A stretch of 64,000 nt of DNA from Hexactinellida sp. DTS-2022 (GCA_028753945.1 JAPNXP010000003.1:5146001-5210000); one strand, 5' to 3'; positions 45,001 to 56,962 are shown, counted from the first letter of the stretch. The notes: generated from the sequence alone by a model not told the origin. Numbers and translations: made by a program.

Positions 45001-45972
45001 ATGAGGAAACGCCCCTCAAGTGAGCGTGAGGAAGTATTTTCCAAAAGACAGAAAAACGAAATTCCAATTGTCCCTAAGAGAAACAAAGAGATACGTACCT
45101 TCAAAAACACGCACAGGAGTTTCTCAACTGAATTCCGTACAGATACACTTTGTCTTCATTCCACCAAACAACTTATAGCAGTATACAGCATTTATTATCG
45201 CTATATGGTTATTTACACAATCGAGGGATACCTCGTTACCAAGTTTAAGGTACAGGATTATTTTGTGAACATCACATTTCATTGTACAGCTCAAAACATG
45301 ACAAATGAAAAAATCTATTTCTCAGATCACATAATGATTACTTTTTTAATTCTTGGTACAATTGAGAGAGACCTGATCATATACAACGGCTACAATGTAA
45401 AACACAATATGGTACGTCTCGATTGCATTTTCGATTGTGGTGAAAACGAGTATATATATTTATGGGAAAAGGGGAATAATCGTATCAATATATACTCGCA
45501 CGATTTTCAGAAAATAAGAACATTTACAGCTTACAAATCTGGTACTCCTATAGCACTCAAAATAAGAGGAGATATAATGGTGGTCCTCAATGCAGAAGAA
45601 TCATCTCTTGATGCTTCGTCCGGTCGGTTCGGTGACCATAGAAATCTAACTTTTTTAAGTTTCTCAATTACGAACGATGAACTGCTTGAAAGTATTCAAA
45701 TTAATACTAAATCCTTACCATACCCGAATTACATGTGTTTAGACCCGTTAAGTAACGTACTGATTACAAATTGTTACTCAAAGAAATTAGTCGTGTGGTA
45801 TCGAGGCGGTCGACTAAGATACTACAAGAATACTCCAAAACATTATAACACTACTACATTATTGGGTTTGGAAATGACAGATGATTTTCAGATAATTAGG
45901 ATTGTGAGTCCCTACTACCGTAATAATCCTGATCCCGCTATAAGGGTTTATATGGTCAAACATTCCCATTAG
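45001..45972 (+). CDS. Divergent beta-propeller (NHL-like) protein
   Basis: Intact 323-aa frame. Residues 1-35 are basic with an NLS-like stretch (KRPSSEREEVFSKRQK). The rest shows repeated beta-strand blades of about 40 residues, such as 'CGENEYIYLWEKGNNRINIY' and 'DPLSNVLITNCYSKKLVVWY', which match the NHL pattern loosely. Unlike the minus-strand NHL genes it lacks a coiled coil. Single exon. Function unknown; assignment rests on blade pattern only. Confidence 0.6.
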   Translation: MRKRPSSEREEVFSKRQKNEIPIVPKRNKEIRTFKNTHRSFSTEFRTDTLCLHSTKQLIAVYSIYYRYMVIYTIEGYLVTKFKVQDYFVNITFHCTAQNMTNEKIYFSDHIMITFLILGTIERDLIIYNGYNVKHNMVRLDCIFDCGENEYIYLWEKGNNRINIYSHDFQKIRTFTAYKSGTPIALKIRGDIMVVLNAEESSLDASSGRFGDHRNLTFLSFSITNDELLESIQINTKSLPYPNYMCLDPLSNVLITNCYSKKLVVWYRGGRLRYYKNTPKHYNTTTLLGLEMTDDFQIIRIVSPYYRNNPDPAIRVYMVKHSH

Positions 45973-46207
45973 ATATATGGAGATAGATAGATATTTAATG
46001 TATTTGATATAAGCTGTATAGAGTATCAATTGTACCATAATTTAATTTTGTGGTATATCTATTAGACCTCTGCGCGGGTCGTATGCGGGACCGCCCCGCC
46101 CCGCCCCGCAATACCCAGTGCTATAATGAAATGAACCCGCACTAACCCGCACCTAACTCCCAATAACCCGCGCTAACTAGTATTCTCGCCAAGATATATA
46201 ATAGTTA
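45973..46207. other. Spacer with GC-rich element end
   Basis: About 46065-46180 contains GCGGGTC / CCGCCCCGCCCCGC / AACCCGC repeats typical of a hAT-like end (TAGACCTCTGCGCGGGTC), partner not found. Confidence 0.4.
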
Positions 46208-46384
46208 CGAGCCCTTCGGTCTCGGTCACTTTGCAACAGATCGGTGCTACGCACCTCAAGTTAACGGCCGCTGTGAGGCCTTACTCCTCACATTTTCTAC
46301 CATGGAAATGGTAGAAAGGGACGTTATGATTTTGATTTTCATTAATTTGTTTACCTATTTGTGTAAACAACAACAACAACAAAT

Positions 46385-49140
46385 ACTCATATTAGAATTT
46401 TATAAATGCGAAATTCGTGTTCAGCACACTTGTTTACTTATAATACCCATTGAAAGCTAACTTCTAGGTTGATTTTGAATTTTCATTAAATTTTTTCAGC
46501 TATTTTGAGTAAACAACAACAACAAATATTCATATTAGAAAATTTTAACGCGAAATTCGTGTTCAGCATACTTGTTTACCTATAATACCCGTTGGAAGCT
46601 AACTTCTAGGATGATTTTGAATTTTCATTAATTTGTTTACCTATTTTGTGTAAACAACAAGAACAAATATTTATATGAGAAATTTATAAACGCGAAATTC
46701 GTGTTCGGCATACTAGTCTACCTATAATACCCGTTGGAAGCTAACTTCTAGGTTGATTTTGAATTTTCATTAATTTGTTTACCTATTTTGTGTAAACAAC
46801 AACAACAAATATTTATATGAGAAATTTATAAACGCGAAATTCGTGTTCGGCATACTTGTTTACCTATAATACCCGTTGGAAGCTAACTTCTAGGATGATT
46901 TTGAATTTTCATTAATTTGTTTACCTATTTTGTGTAAACAACAAGAACAAATATTTATATGAGAAATTTATAAACGCGAAATTCGTGTTCGGCATACTTG
47001 TCTACCTATAATACCCGTTGGAAGCTAACTTCTAGGTTGATTTTGAATTTTCATTAATTTGTTTACCTATTTTGTGTAAACAACAACAACAAATATTTAT
47101 ATGAGAAATTTATAAACGCGAAATTCGTGTTCGGCATACTTGTTTACCTATAATACCCGTTGGAAGCTAACTTCTAGGATGATTTTGAATTTTCATTAAT
47201 TTGTTTACCTATTTTGTGTAAACAACAACAACAAATATTTATATGAGAAATTTATAAACGCGAAATTCGTGTTCGGCATACTTGTTTACCTATAATACCC
47301 GTTGGAAGCTAACTTCTAGGATGATTTTGAATTTTCATTAATTTGTTTACCTATTTTGTGTAAACAACAACAACAAATATTTATATGAGAAATTTATAAA
47401 CGCGAAATTCGTGTTCGGCATACTTGTCTACCTATAATACCCGTTGGAAGCTAACTTCTAGGTTGATTTTGAATTTTCATTAATTTGTTTACCTATTTTG
47501 TGTAAACAACAACAACAAATATTTATATGAGAAATTTATAAACGCGAAATTCGTGTTCGGCATACTTGTTTACCTATAATACCCGTTGGAAGCTAACTTC
47601 TAGGATGATTTTGAATTTTCATTAATTTGTTTACCTATTTTGTGTAAACAACAACAACAAATATTTATATGAGAAATTTATAAACGCGAAATTCGTGTTC
47701 GGCATACTTGTTTACCTATAATACCCGTTGGAAGCTAACTTCTAGGATGATTTTGAATTTTCATTAATTTGTTTACCTATTTTGTGTAAACAACAACAAC
47801 AAATATTTATATGAGAAATTTATAAACGCGAAATTCGTGTTTGGCATACTTGTTTATAGGGATCGACCGGGATAAGATTTCATGCCGGGATTGTCAGATT
47901 TTTGCCGGGATTCCCGGCTTGCCGGGAATTTGCCGGGAATAGTACATAAACGTACTTAATACACAATTATGTACTAGTATAGTAGTATGAGAATCTAAAT
48001 GTCACATTAAGAAGTTCAACTATTATTTGGAACTATTTGAAGGTACTATTAGTATGACTAAATAGGATGTACATCATTTATAGATATGTACGTATGTATC
48101 TACATTGCAATGTATTGTCTCGTCTATAATTGTCAATCAAATGTTTTGGTTCAACACGTAAACTATTGATTCAACAAGTTGTAAACTATTGATGTTATGA
48201 GTGGACTGTATTTCTGAGGATAAAGGTAGCCTTAGGTAGGGTTTCGTCCTAAAGAATGGTCGGGATTCGGAATAGCGGGGTGTCCAGAATTCTGAAATAA
48301 TTTAATTTTAATGTCTATAGTGTATAATAAATAAGTTCATTGGCGCGCCCCGTCAGCCTTCTGTAAAAGATTCCAGAAAATATATAAATATATACAGAGT
48401 ATGAAATCACGACTATTTCAATCAAGAATAGCTATACTTTCCCGATATTTTATCAATAATTTACTGTACGAGTATACCAATTGGGGAATACCGCTTAACG
48501 ACCACCTCAGAATAAAATCATCCCGATATTGCTACTACTTTTTACATTCTCGTTCAACCACTTATTAACATTAGTATTAATTGATTTTGGAATTACGACC
48601 ACGCCGCTATTCAAAATTTTGGCCATTGTATATGAACGAAAAATTATTTTCAAACACAGAATCACGCCCCGTCAGCTTTTGGTAAAATAATTAATAACTC
48701 TACGCCTATGAATACGTTTAACCATAAATTAATTAGTAGAATATAAATATTTCGAAGTTCCACTACATAAAGGTTTTAAAAATTCCCGGCTAGATCCCGG
48801 TAAATTCAGGCGTTCCCGGCAAAATAACCAAATCCCGGCAAAACCGGGGATTAACCGGGATTCCCGGTCGATCCCTACTTGTTTACCTCTAATACCCGTT
48901 GGAAGCTAACTTCTAGGTTGATTTTGAATTTTCATTAATTTGTTTACCTATTTTGTGTAAACAACAACAACAAATATTTATATGAGAAATTTATAAACGC
49001 GAAATTCGTGTTCGGCATACTTGTTTACCTATAATACCCGTTGGAAGCTAACTTCTAGGATGATTTTGAATTTTCATTAATTTGTTTACCTATTTTGTGT
49101 AAACAACAACAACAAATATTAATATGAGAAATTTATAAAC
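46385..49140. repeat. 142-bp satellite array
   Basis: Period fixed by the spacing of AATTTATAAACGCGAAATTC (46681, 46823, 46965, ...). Units alternate small variants (ACAAGAACAA/ACAACAACAA, GTCTACC/GTTTACC), suggesting spread by unequal exchange. Each unit contains TGTTTACC twice and GTAAACAA once. Interrupted at 47857-48877. Confidence 0.9.
47857..48877. mobile_element. hAT-like element inside the satellite
   Basis: 1,021 bp, termini TAGGGATCGACCGGGA and TCCCGGTCGATCCCTA, duplication CTTGTTTA at 47849-47856 and 48878-48885. Subterminal CCGGGA repeats. No coding frame. Terminus close to the TAGTGATCGACCG family at 11262. Confidence 0.92.
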
Positions 49141-50107
49141 TAGTGAGATTGAATTCAGTAACATTTTGGTATTATGTATTCTGTTTCTAGATGATACGCC
49201 TTTCTTTAGGGTATTTTAGGAGACCTAATGGGAAATAAATTTAAATCATGTTACTGTATGTTACCAAAGTTAACAGAACTAATTTCGTTCTGACTAGTTG
49301 AAACGCGTTTCGACTGGAAACGGCTTCTGACTGCAACATATACACTAGGCACACAATGCGGGCATAATTTTTTTTACAGCCATAAGGAATAAGAAGAAGG
49401 TAACACGTGTTTGGGTGGATACTTGAACAGCGAATTCCGAGTTTATTATACGAGATTACGGATAATTTTACAGTACAATTCTTTCAATCGCAACACTTCC
49501 CGCATGTAATAACTCACCCCGCGGAGAGGCTGTTGTATCGTATTTAGGCACTATAGTATATTGAGGCGCTGTATGATACACTAATATAAACCATGGATAT
49601 GCAATTACAAATTATACTGTGATATTTTGAGGCGCTCTGGTAGATTGAGAACGCTACTGTCATGAGCATTACTTATTAGTCAACCACAGCAAGCTACTCA
49701 GTCTTGATAGTTATTCAATACCTACTCTAGTACTATTAGTATGTTGTCTACTTAATATATACTAGCGCGCTTCGCTTGCTAGGTCGCTTCGCGGCAGAAC
49801 ACAACCACACACCAACCGCTTCACGGTTGGTGTGTGGTTTATATACTCCTAATATTGATTATAAAGCGTAAATAGGCCTAAATATTCAAATTTGACAATG
49901 TGAATTTTAGTGATTACGTCATCATGCGATAATGAGTTAGCAGTGGCGATCTGGTGTGACCAACGTGTCCGCATCATTAATGTACATGTTCTATTAAATT
50001 TTCAGATTTTTATCTCTTAATAGTATAGATTCATTATAACTTACCGCTGTGTCACTTAGTCTGTTACATTAAATATATATTAACTCAAGATATCAACTCA
50101 CTAACTG
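49141..50107 (+). other. Possible 5' region of an LTR retrotransposon
   Basis: Non-coding stretch before the gag-like frame, inserted between TTATAAAC and GCGAAATTCG of a satellite unit. A strong hairpin ACCACACACCAACCG/CGGTTGGTGTGTGGT lies at about 49804-49840 beside GCGCGCTTCGC / TCGCTTCGCGG. It could hold an LTR and leader, but no second LTR is present to confirm. Confidence 0.4.
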
Positions 50108-50707
50108 ATGACTGGTCCGTTATCTATTCCTCCCCTCCATGAAACAGATCGCATAGAAGCCTGGAGACATCTTTTCAAGGCAGCTGTCACGAATATATTG
50201 GCGGAAGAAAACGGAAATGTGAGAGCCATCCAACTACTCCCGGCCTACGTAAACCGGAGAACAGCGGAACGAGAGCTAATAAAGGACCTCATAGACTCTG
50301 ACATAGAGTATGGATAATTTGGACAATACAATGGACGCTCTGGAAAAGACGCTTGATCCTCCTGTCGACGCTTTTATATCAATGCAACAACTAGGGAAAT
50401 TGCATTGGGAACCAGGTCAGGAAATTGACGACCTTTTCTACGTCGCCAATAGAAAGGCCGTTCATGCTAAAACAGGTATAAAAACCTTGCGTCAATTCTA
50501 GTCAGAGATATAGGTGACGCTCTATAGGGAGATCAAGGTAGGGAGCTTATTCAAGTAGTAAAACGCGAGCTTACCGAACACGGGCATCTACTAAATATAG
50601 AGCCTGAGGTAATAGAGATTTCGAAGGAGTCGCCAAGGTCGCGGTATTATCAAAACCTGAAATGTATGCAGAGTCTGCCTCCACTAGCGAAACAGACAAC
50701 GAAGAAA
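50108..50707 (+). pseudogene. Retrotransposon gag-like fragment, decayed
   Basis: The frame from ATG 50108 reads a helical capsid-like N-terminus ('ETDRIEAWRHLFKAAVTN'). It shifts at about 50310 into a second frame ('DAFISMQQLGKLHWEPGQEI') and again at about 50500. The pattern resembles gag of LTR retrotransposons. It stops abruptly at satellite sequence, with no nucleocapsid or pol. Non-functional. Confidence 0.55.
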
Positions 50708-51121
50708 ATGCGAAATTCGTGTTCAGCATACTTGTTTACCAATTATACCCGTTGAAAGCTAACTTCTAGGTTGATTTTGAATTTTAATTGATTTGTTTAC
50801 CTATTTTGTGTAAACAACAACAACAAATATTATTATTAAAAATTTATAAACGGGAAATTCGAAATCAGCTTACTTGTTCCCTATTATAACATTTGTTTAC
50901 CTAATACATAGACTCCTTTAAATAAGGACTGTAGGCGCTCATACTCGGGTCCTGGAATTTGGGTCCATTAGGTATTTCGTAATCGATTAAAGTTAGACAC
51001 ATAAAATGTATTATTGTCGTATAGGAAGTCATAGTTAAGGAGTCCAACGGTCATATTGGATTATCGAAAATATTTGTGGAATGTGAGTTATGCCGTTTTC
51101 ATACCTTTCCATATATGGTAA

Positions 51122-51792
51122 TCTATGTTTTAAAAGCGGAATTGTTGTCTGTGTGTGTGTGTGTGTGTTTGTCCAGAATTGATTGGAAAGACTACGAGTC
51201 CCAGAAAGCTGAAAATTTATATCCTAGGGTAATTTTGTACTGCGACAACGATCTATTCGTTTTTGAAACAAAATAACGGGAGGAGACAAAATAAAGGCAC
51301 TTATTTGGGAATAACTCTTTCAGGTCTTATCCGGATCACCCACAATTTTAGATGGCAAGACAACATGAAATGAGACACACGTATTCCGATCTATGGGTTT
51401 ATGACGTCACGTGGGAATTTATTATTATTATTATTGCTTTAAATTCATTGCACATATTCACATATTAAATTCACTCCACATATTGAGGTTTGGTGATTAC
51501 CTGCTGGAGCCACCTGCATGTGTACAGTTTAGTTAGTTCTATTAGTGATTTATTAATAGCATGCAGAAATGCATAAGTTTAGATACGGTATTTAGATATG
51601 AATAAGTGTTTATATAAATTCTTATTTGAACTAGATAAATCTTTTCTCTATTCTGTTTTACCTCACGGCGGGTAAGGCCGCGAAGCGGCCGTTATTTGTA
51701 TTACATAGTGTCTACCACGAAAGAACAAAGGTCGCGAAGCGGCCTTTGTGAGAGAGTGATCCGTCGCGAAGCGATCGTGACCGAAGGGCTCG
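51122..51792 (+). mobile_element. Helitron-like element in the P-transposon arm (ends fixed)
   Basis: The other arm gives the unoccupied sequence (near 55575-55600): CCATATATGGTAA|TATTG. The insert lies exactly between that A and T, starts TCTATG, ends GGGCTCG, and makes no target duplication. The tail has hairpins GGCCGCGAAGCGGCC and GTCGCGAAGCGA. A/T insertion, 5' TC and 3' hairpin are Helitron hallmarks; the terminal CTCG differs from the usual CTRR. Non-autonomous. Confidence 0.8.
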
Positions 51793-52158
51793 TATTGTTA
51801 AAATCTCGAGATCAGTTAGCTTCAGACATTTGAAATGTATTATTGTTGTATAGGAAGTCATATTTTGGGAGTACAACGGACATATTGGATTATCGAAAAT
51901 ATTTGTGGAATGTGAGTTATGCCGTTTTCACACCTTTCCATATATGGTAATATTAATAAAACCACGACAGCAGTTAAAGTTAGGCATATTTAAATATATT
52001 ATTTGCGGATAGGTAGCATAATATGGTGAGCAATTTGTCGTGATAATTATTTGCTATACCTATAATGTATAAGTTACAAGTTTGGATTCGATTAGTATGA
52101 TTGTTAGCATGGAGAAAGTATTATCAGTACATTGACTGTATCTAAAAAGTGTTCACAA

Positions 52159-54401
52159 TTAATAATTTTCTTCTTGTAACTTTTCTCTCCGTCGAAGACA
52201 TCCAATCTGTTGCTCACGATCACTGAAGTGGTTAACTTGAGCTTTTAAGAGAGTATTAACTAATGAGCATAGAGCTACATTGTCTTCAGCAAGAGGATGA
52301 TCAAAAAATGAAAGGACTTTAATTACATATGTTCGACAACTATTTTTGGCCCTCGGAAGTAACTCAAGAAGATTAACAGCGTTTTGAACAAAACAAGTCG
52401 TGGACAATGTTGGCACTCTCAGCCCTCCCCTGTCGAGTTCTTGTAGAAATCAGTAGATACTAGGTCCCCTTCCATTTCACCATGCTTAAATGTTATATAT
52501 CCAGCAATGAACACTACTTTGTGCTTTAAAGTATTGCCTGAATCAAGGAGGAGTTGCGTGTCCTCAATACTGATCTCTTGCATTAGCTCTATATCTCCCA
52601 AACTGACTGGCGTTGTACATTCTGGGCAGGTAAACTCTGGAATTCCTTGAGGAATTATATTGTATTTCAGCAACTGATGTAATCGCTGTGCTTTGGCTGC
52701 TGAGAGTACATCAACAATATCAATGTAAAAGTTTCCTCCATTGCGCTGTCTGGCTTGTCCAAAGAATTTTTCCAAGGGGTCTTGTGAGAAAACCGCAGGA
52801 AGAACATACTGAAAATTGTGGTAAGTCAATAGATAAGTGGCGGCTACAATACTATATTTTGTTGTGATCTTAAAAGCATCGGCAGTGAATTGAGTAAGCT
52901 TTTTTTGTCGAAATCTTCCTCCTTCCCATCGACAGGAATCTATAACGTCGCACATTGCTGATAGTTTGCTAAAGTTGTCACAATTCAACGTCCAAGGTGC
53001 ACGATGTGGATCACGAAGATGTATTGTGCTAAACTTGTCTTTTACGTTCATCATTCTGAACCAGTTTGTTACCAATGTGAGAAATTTAATAGTTCCCTCC
53101 TGATAATCGATAGTACCAAAGGCTTTGAATGCTGCAATCGTCTTTTCATGAAAGACTTGACATACCAGCGGTACGCTCTGTCTTTGTAGTGGTTTAGGAA
53201 AGACTGAGGTGTGAGTAAGCTTTGTAAGACGTAATGGCATCTTCTTATCTTCCTCATATAGAGCTTGGATGTCTCTCCAACATGCCAGATATTCTACACC
53301 GTTCTCTTTAAAGGACAATTCCTTGGTCTTCTCAGTTATCCAATTATTCCTCAAAATTTTTAGGATATGAACGTAATCATAAATTAAGTACATATCGACA
53401 CCGCATACCTCCACTTTCCCAGGACCACCAAGTAAGCGGTACACACCTTGATTTAGCGGACAGTTATCACAGATAAAGGATATTGGCTGGATATCCATTT
53501 TTCTCAATCCTTCAATTGTTTCCATCAAAATATCTCGAGCCTTCGCTGCATTTATTTTAGAAACTGGATGAACACCAATCACTAAGCGTGGCCCTCCGTG
53601 ATGGCAAACAATTTCTATACAAAAGGCAGATGTAGCAACTGCCTCTGTCGCATTAGTAGCATAACCAATGATGTGGCCTCCTGTTAAGCGCGTGGTCTTC
53701 AATAACTTTACTTCATCAAATAGTATGTTAACAAGACGTTGCTCAGATTTCAGTACTTTGAATATGAGCGGCAGATTGGTGTTTGCGAAACTACGAGACA
53801 TTAAATTTCGAACAAGTTGTTCCCTAGGGAGCTTTATTATTCTGTAATTTCTTATCATCCTGTATGCAGCTGGAGATATACAAAGAAGTTCTCCAGCAAA
53901 AATCAGTAGGTGTTTTGTATACCGGATATTATTATCTGAAATCAAGAGAAATTCTAGCTGGGTCTCTAGGAACTGAAAATGCGTTGATTCTTGTACATCT
54001 ATTGTCATTTGTTTCAACTCTTCCATGGCCTTTAACAAATGATCATTGTTAGAAGTTTCATTATTATTAACAATCGAGAGGATTTCTTCCATCTGAGACC
54101 ATCTATGAAGGAGGCTATTCTTCTGTAGATTGAAAATTATCTTTGGAATTTCATAACCATTCTTTTCTACCTTAGACAAATGAAGAAACCCAAAGCAAGA
54201 CTCTACTTTCTTAAAGCAGAAATACTGAACCACTTTACTCCCTAATTCATCCACCATGAAAACTGTCAATTTTTCTCCGTGATTTCTAACGCTGAATGAT
54301 GTGAATCGTCTTTCAAATTCTTCTGCAAAAGTGGTGAAATCTAAGATCTTATGAGGAAAGCGACCAATTGGACCTCCTACATATTTTAAAGGTGTGCCCA
54401 A
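52159..54401 (-). pseudogene. P-element-like transposase body, frameshifted
   Basis: Main frame 54401-52419 (about 660 codons; the first conventional start is unclear because it follows an in-frame TGA). Motifs: 'CISPAAYRMIRNYRIIKLP', 'VNILFDEVKLLKTT' (acidic residue), 'ISFICDNCPLNQGVYRLLGG', and 'FSQDPLEKFFGQARQRNGGN', typical of P/THAP9 transposases with RNase-H-like core. Near 52440 the frame shifts: '...NSTGEG' stops while the next frame reads 'ELDRGGLRVPTLSTTCFVQN', the expected C-terminal continuation to 52159. So one frameshift and the TGA near 54408 inactivate it. Confidence 0.85.
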
Positions 54402-54528
54402 GTCTTGTCAGAAGCAGTCTATTACACATCCAAGGCCAACAGGAAAGACTACTTCTGCTGTAAGGGATAAATTGCAGAGAGAGTATATTGACAAGTGTGA
54501 CCCGTACAGTTACCCATTTGCATTCAAA

Positions 54529-54702
54529 GTGTGATGAACAGACAAATATCTCTTTTCGATCTTTAAGACTCCCAGGTTCATTAGGCATGGCCTCAATCCA
54601 TCTTGTCCTTTCAACCCTATCTATGGGAAAACTGACAACTTGACTATATGGTTCCCCATCATAGTTACCACGACAGTTGAAAGCTGCACAACGTTTTGGC
54701 AT
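54529..54702 (-). CDS. THAP zinc-finger exon of the P-type transposon
   Basis: Starts with the ATG at 54702: 'MPKRCAAFNCRGNYDGEPYS' with C-x4-C spacing, then FPIDRVERTRWIEAMPN and 'FVCSSHFECKW', giving the C2CH zinc site and AVPTIF-type end region of THAP domains, which bind the element ends. The donor GTAACTG directly follows the Trp codon, and a pyrimidine tract with AG lies near 54455, so a short intron is likely. The frame beyond the donor is intronic. Confidence 0.75.
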
Positions 54703-54856
54703 GATTACTGTGCTTGTGAGATCATATGCTAAATATTGTAAATACGAAATAAAATGTAAAAACTAAGCATTATTATTCTTTACCATCAACATTTAGTCCG
54801 ATACTACTTTCTCCATGCTAACAATCATCTAATCGAATCCAAACTTGTAACTTATC

Positions 54857-55303
54857 ATACTTGCCAACCTAAAGCAAGTCTTTGGCGGGACGGAGGAATG
54901 AATTTTGGCGGGGCATAAGGAAGTTTGGCGGGACAAAGAACATTAGTACATAAATAAGTGAAAACACTATAAATACTACTTAAGGTTGGCTAAGTATTGG
55001 CTTTTAGATGAATAGCTATTAGATGTACGGATGTCCTAGTAATTGTAATAATTTGATTATCTCAACGGAAGGAACCTTGCTCCAATTGCATAAAACGAGA
55101 CGTCCCACTAAAAGAACGGGACGCTAGTCAATTCTACAGATTTATTACCTAATTGGAAGAAGCAATGCTCAGATCTTTATATTTTATAGTTATTATCACA
55201 AAAATGAAATACAGGGTACAGAAATCGGGACAAACGTGTCTAAAAGCGGGACGCGGGACAATTCACAAAATCTTTGCCAAAAAGCGGGACGGTTGGCAAG
55301 TAT
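54857..55303. mobile_element. hAT-like element in the right P-arm
   Basis: 447 bp; ends ATACTTGCCAACC and GGTTGGCAAGTAT, GCGGGAC subterminal repeats; flanks ACTTATC and ACTTATA. The left arm has the empty sequence (near 52060-52080). Related to the CAGGGTTGCCAACC family. Confidence 0.8.
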
Positions 55304-55800
55304 ACTTATACATTATAGGTATTGCAAATAATTATCACGACAAATAGCTCACCATATTATGCTACCTATCCGCAAATAATATATTTAAATATGCCTAACT
55401 TTAACTGTTGTCGTGGTTTAATTAATATTACCATATATGGAAAGGTGTGAAAACGGCATAACTCACATTCCACAAATATTTTCGATAATCCAATATGTCC
55501 GTTGTACTCCCAAAGTATGACTTCCTATACGACAATAATACATTTCAAATGTCTAAAGCTAACTGATCTCGAGATTTTAACAATATTACCATATATGGAA
55601 AGGTATGAAAACGGCATAACTCACATTCCACAAATATTTTCGATAATCCAATATGACCGTTGGACTCCTTAACTATGACTTCCTATACGACAATAATACA
55701 TTTTATGTGTCTAACTTTAACCGATTGCGAAATACCTAATGGACCCAAGTTCCAGGACCCGAGAATGAGCGCCTACAGTCCTTATTTAAAGGAGTCTATG

Positions 55801-56962
55801 TTTAAAGCAAACGCAGTAATGACAAATCCTATTTCGATTCTGTGTACCAATTTACTTTTGGGATTGAAAATAAAAATCCTCCATTGGAAATCAAAAGATT
55901 TTCTTCAAAATCGATATCAAAATGTTTTGGTACAAAATCAAGTGAGAGACAGCTGATTGGTTTATGACTCTCCTTGGAGTAGAACCATATTGGATAAGCA
56001 TTAGGCTCTTTAGCTATTATAATCAAGCGAGTTTCTGTGATTTTCAAATCCAGAGGAGAGAACATGTCTTTTCCCGAAATATGGGAATGGTAGCCTAAGA
56101 ACTTATTGAATCGAACTATTTTATCGTTTCCTGAGTCACAAACGTAGACATGACCATTTGACTCATCAATTGACAACCTTTCAGCATACTTTAGTTGATT
56201 TTCATAATTGTTTAGAGTAATTATTCTTTTTGGTACACCCTCGTTTCGAATTCTAAATTTCAGAATCAAATTAGAGTAACTTTGAGAGACGTACATTTTA
56301 TCTTTGTGAATAGCGATGCCATTAGGTTTTGCATGACTTCTTTCCCGAACTCAAACATAAAGTCTCCATCTTGGGAGTAAACAAGGATCCCACCATTTAC
56401 ACTATAAAAAGATACATATAGTCTCGATCGATGTGTTGTGATCAATGCACACACAATTAAATGAAACAACTGAATAAGGAAGGGACTTTCTCAAAATAGG
56501 AGATTTTTAGGATGCGTAATCAATCGTAGTTAATGGCTTGTTGCTCCCACCAATTCGACCAATGTTGACACTAAGAGTCCCCAGATCTGGCACTACCTCT
56601 TCGATATCCTCATTCCACTCAAACGAGACATCCAGACCTGAGATTTCCTTCCTCATCCCCTCGATCTCGCTGTCTAGCCCACTCAGGACTCTGCCCTGTG
56701 TCTCGCTAAGTAGGTTCAGATTCAGAATATCTCTGGAGCTCTGTTTGAGCTCTTCGAGTTTCCTGAGTGCCGCCTGGCTCTCCTCACTCAGGCGGTGGTA
56801 GCGAGACACAGCCTCTGCTAACCGCAAGAGCAGTTCATTCCTACGGGCGTTTATTTGGGTAATCAGACGATCGAATTCTAAGTTTATCTGTTCACGAGCT
56901 TCCTCTGATTTGGAAAGGAAGTCTTTATGCGAAGCAACAGTACTATCTGCTATCTGTGCCAT
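55801..56962 (-). pseudogene. NHL-A duplicate, multiply broken
   Basis: ATG at 56962 opens a coiled coil almost identical to NHL-A (only a few residues differ). The frame ends at a TAA near 56508 where NHL-A has Lys (AAA), then continues in pieces (56469-56266, 56296-55829) with an additional frame change near 56320. The end is cut off at 55801 by the P-transposon boundary, losing about 60 bp of the last blade. It retains the 2-nt (TCTC) stretch lost in NHL-A at 790-800. Non-functional. Confidence 0.85.

Larger units (their letters stand above)
46208..50906 (-). mobile_element. Inverted satellite-bearing Helitron-like element, interrupted
   Basis: Read on the minus strand, the 3' end is ...GGGCTCG at 46208, preceded by the usual GCGGCC hairpins. 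The body is a tandem array of 142-bp units (about 46385-47856 and 48886-49140, some 12 units) and a 5' part at about 50708-50906, where the P-type transposon begins. It is broken by a hAT element (47857-48877) and by a retrotransposon-like segment (49141-50707). Confidence 0.6.
50907..55800 (-). mobile_element. P-type (THAP) DNA transposon with about 555-bp inverted arms
   Basis: Ends CATAGACTCCTTTAAATAAG (50907) and its exact inverse ending 55800. Left arm 50907-52135 (minus a 671-bp insert), right arm 54795-55800 (minus a 447-bp insert), about 555 bp each after removing inserts. Each arm carries an internal direct repeat (CCATATATGG...GGATTATCGAAAATATTTG twice). The flanks, ACCTAATA on the left and TTTAAAGC on the right, do not match, so no 8-bp duplication is present. 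Confidence 0.85.

Noticed and set aside
46385-47856. 142-bp tandem array as a CRISPR array or centromere
   Set aside because: Units are near-identical without unique spacers, and the array is short and inside a mobile element.
53864-54052. Plus-strand frames across the P-type transposase
   Set aside because: Antisense shadows of the transposase.
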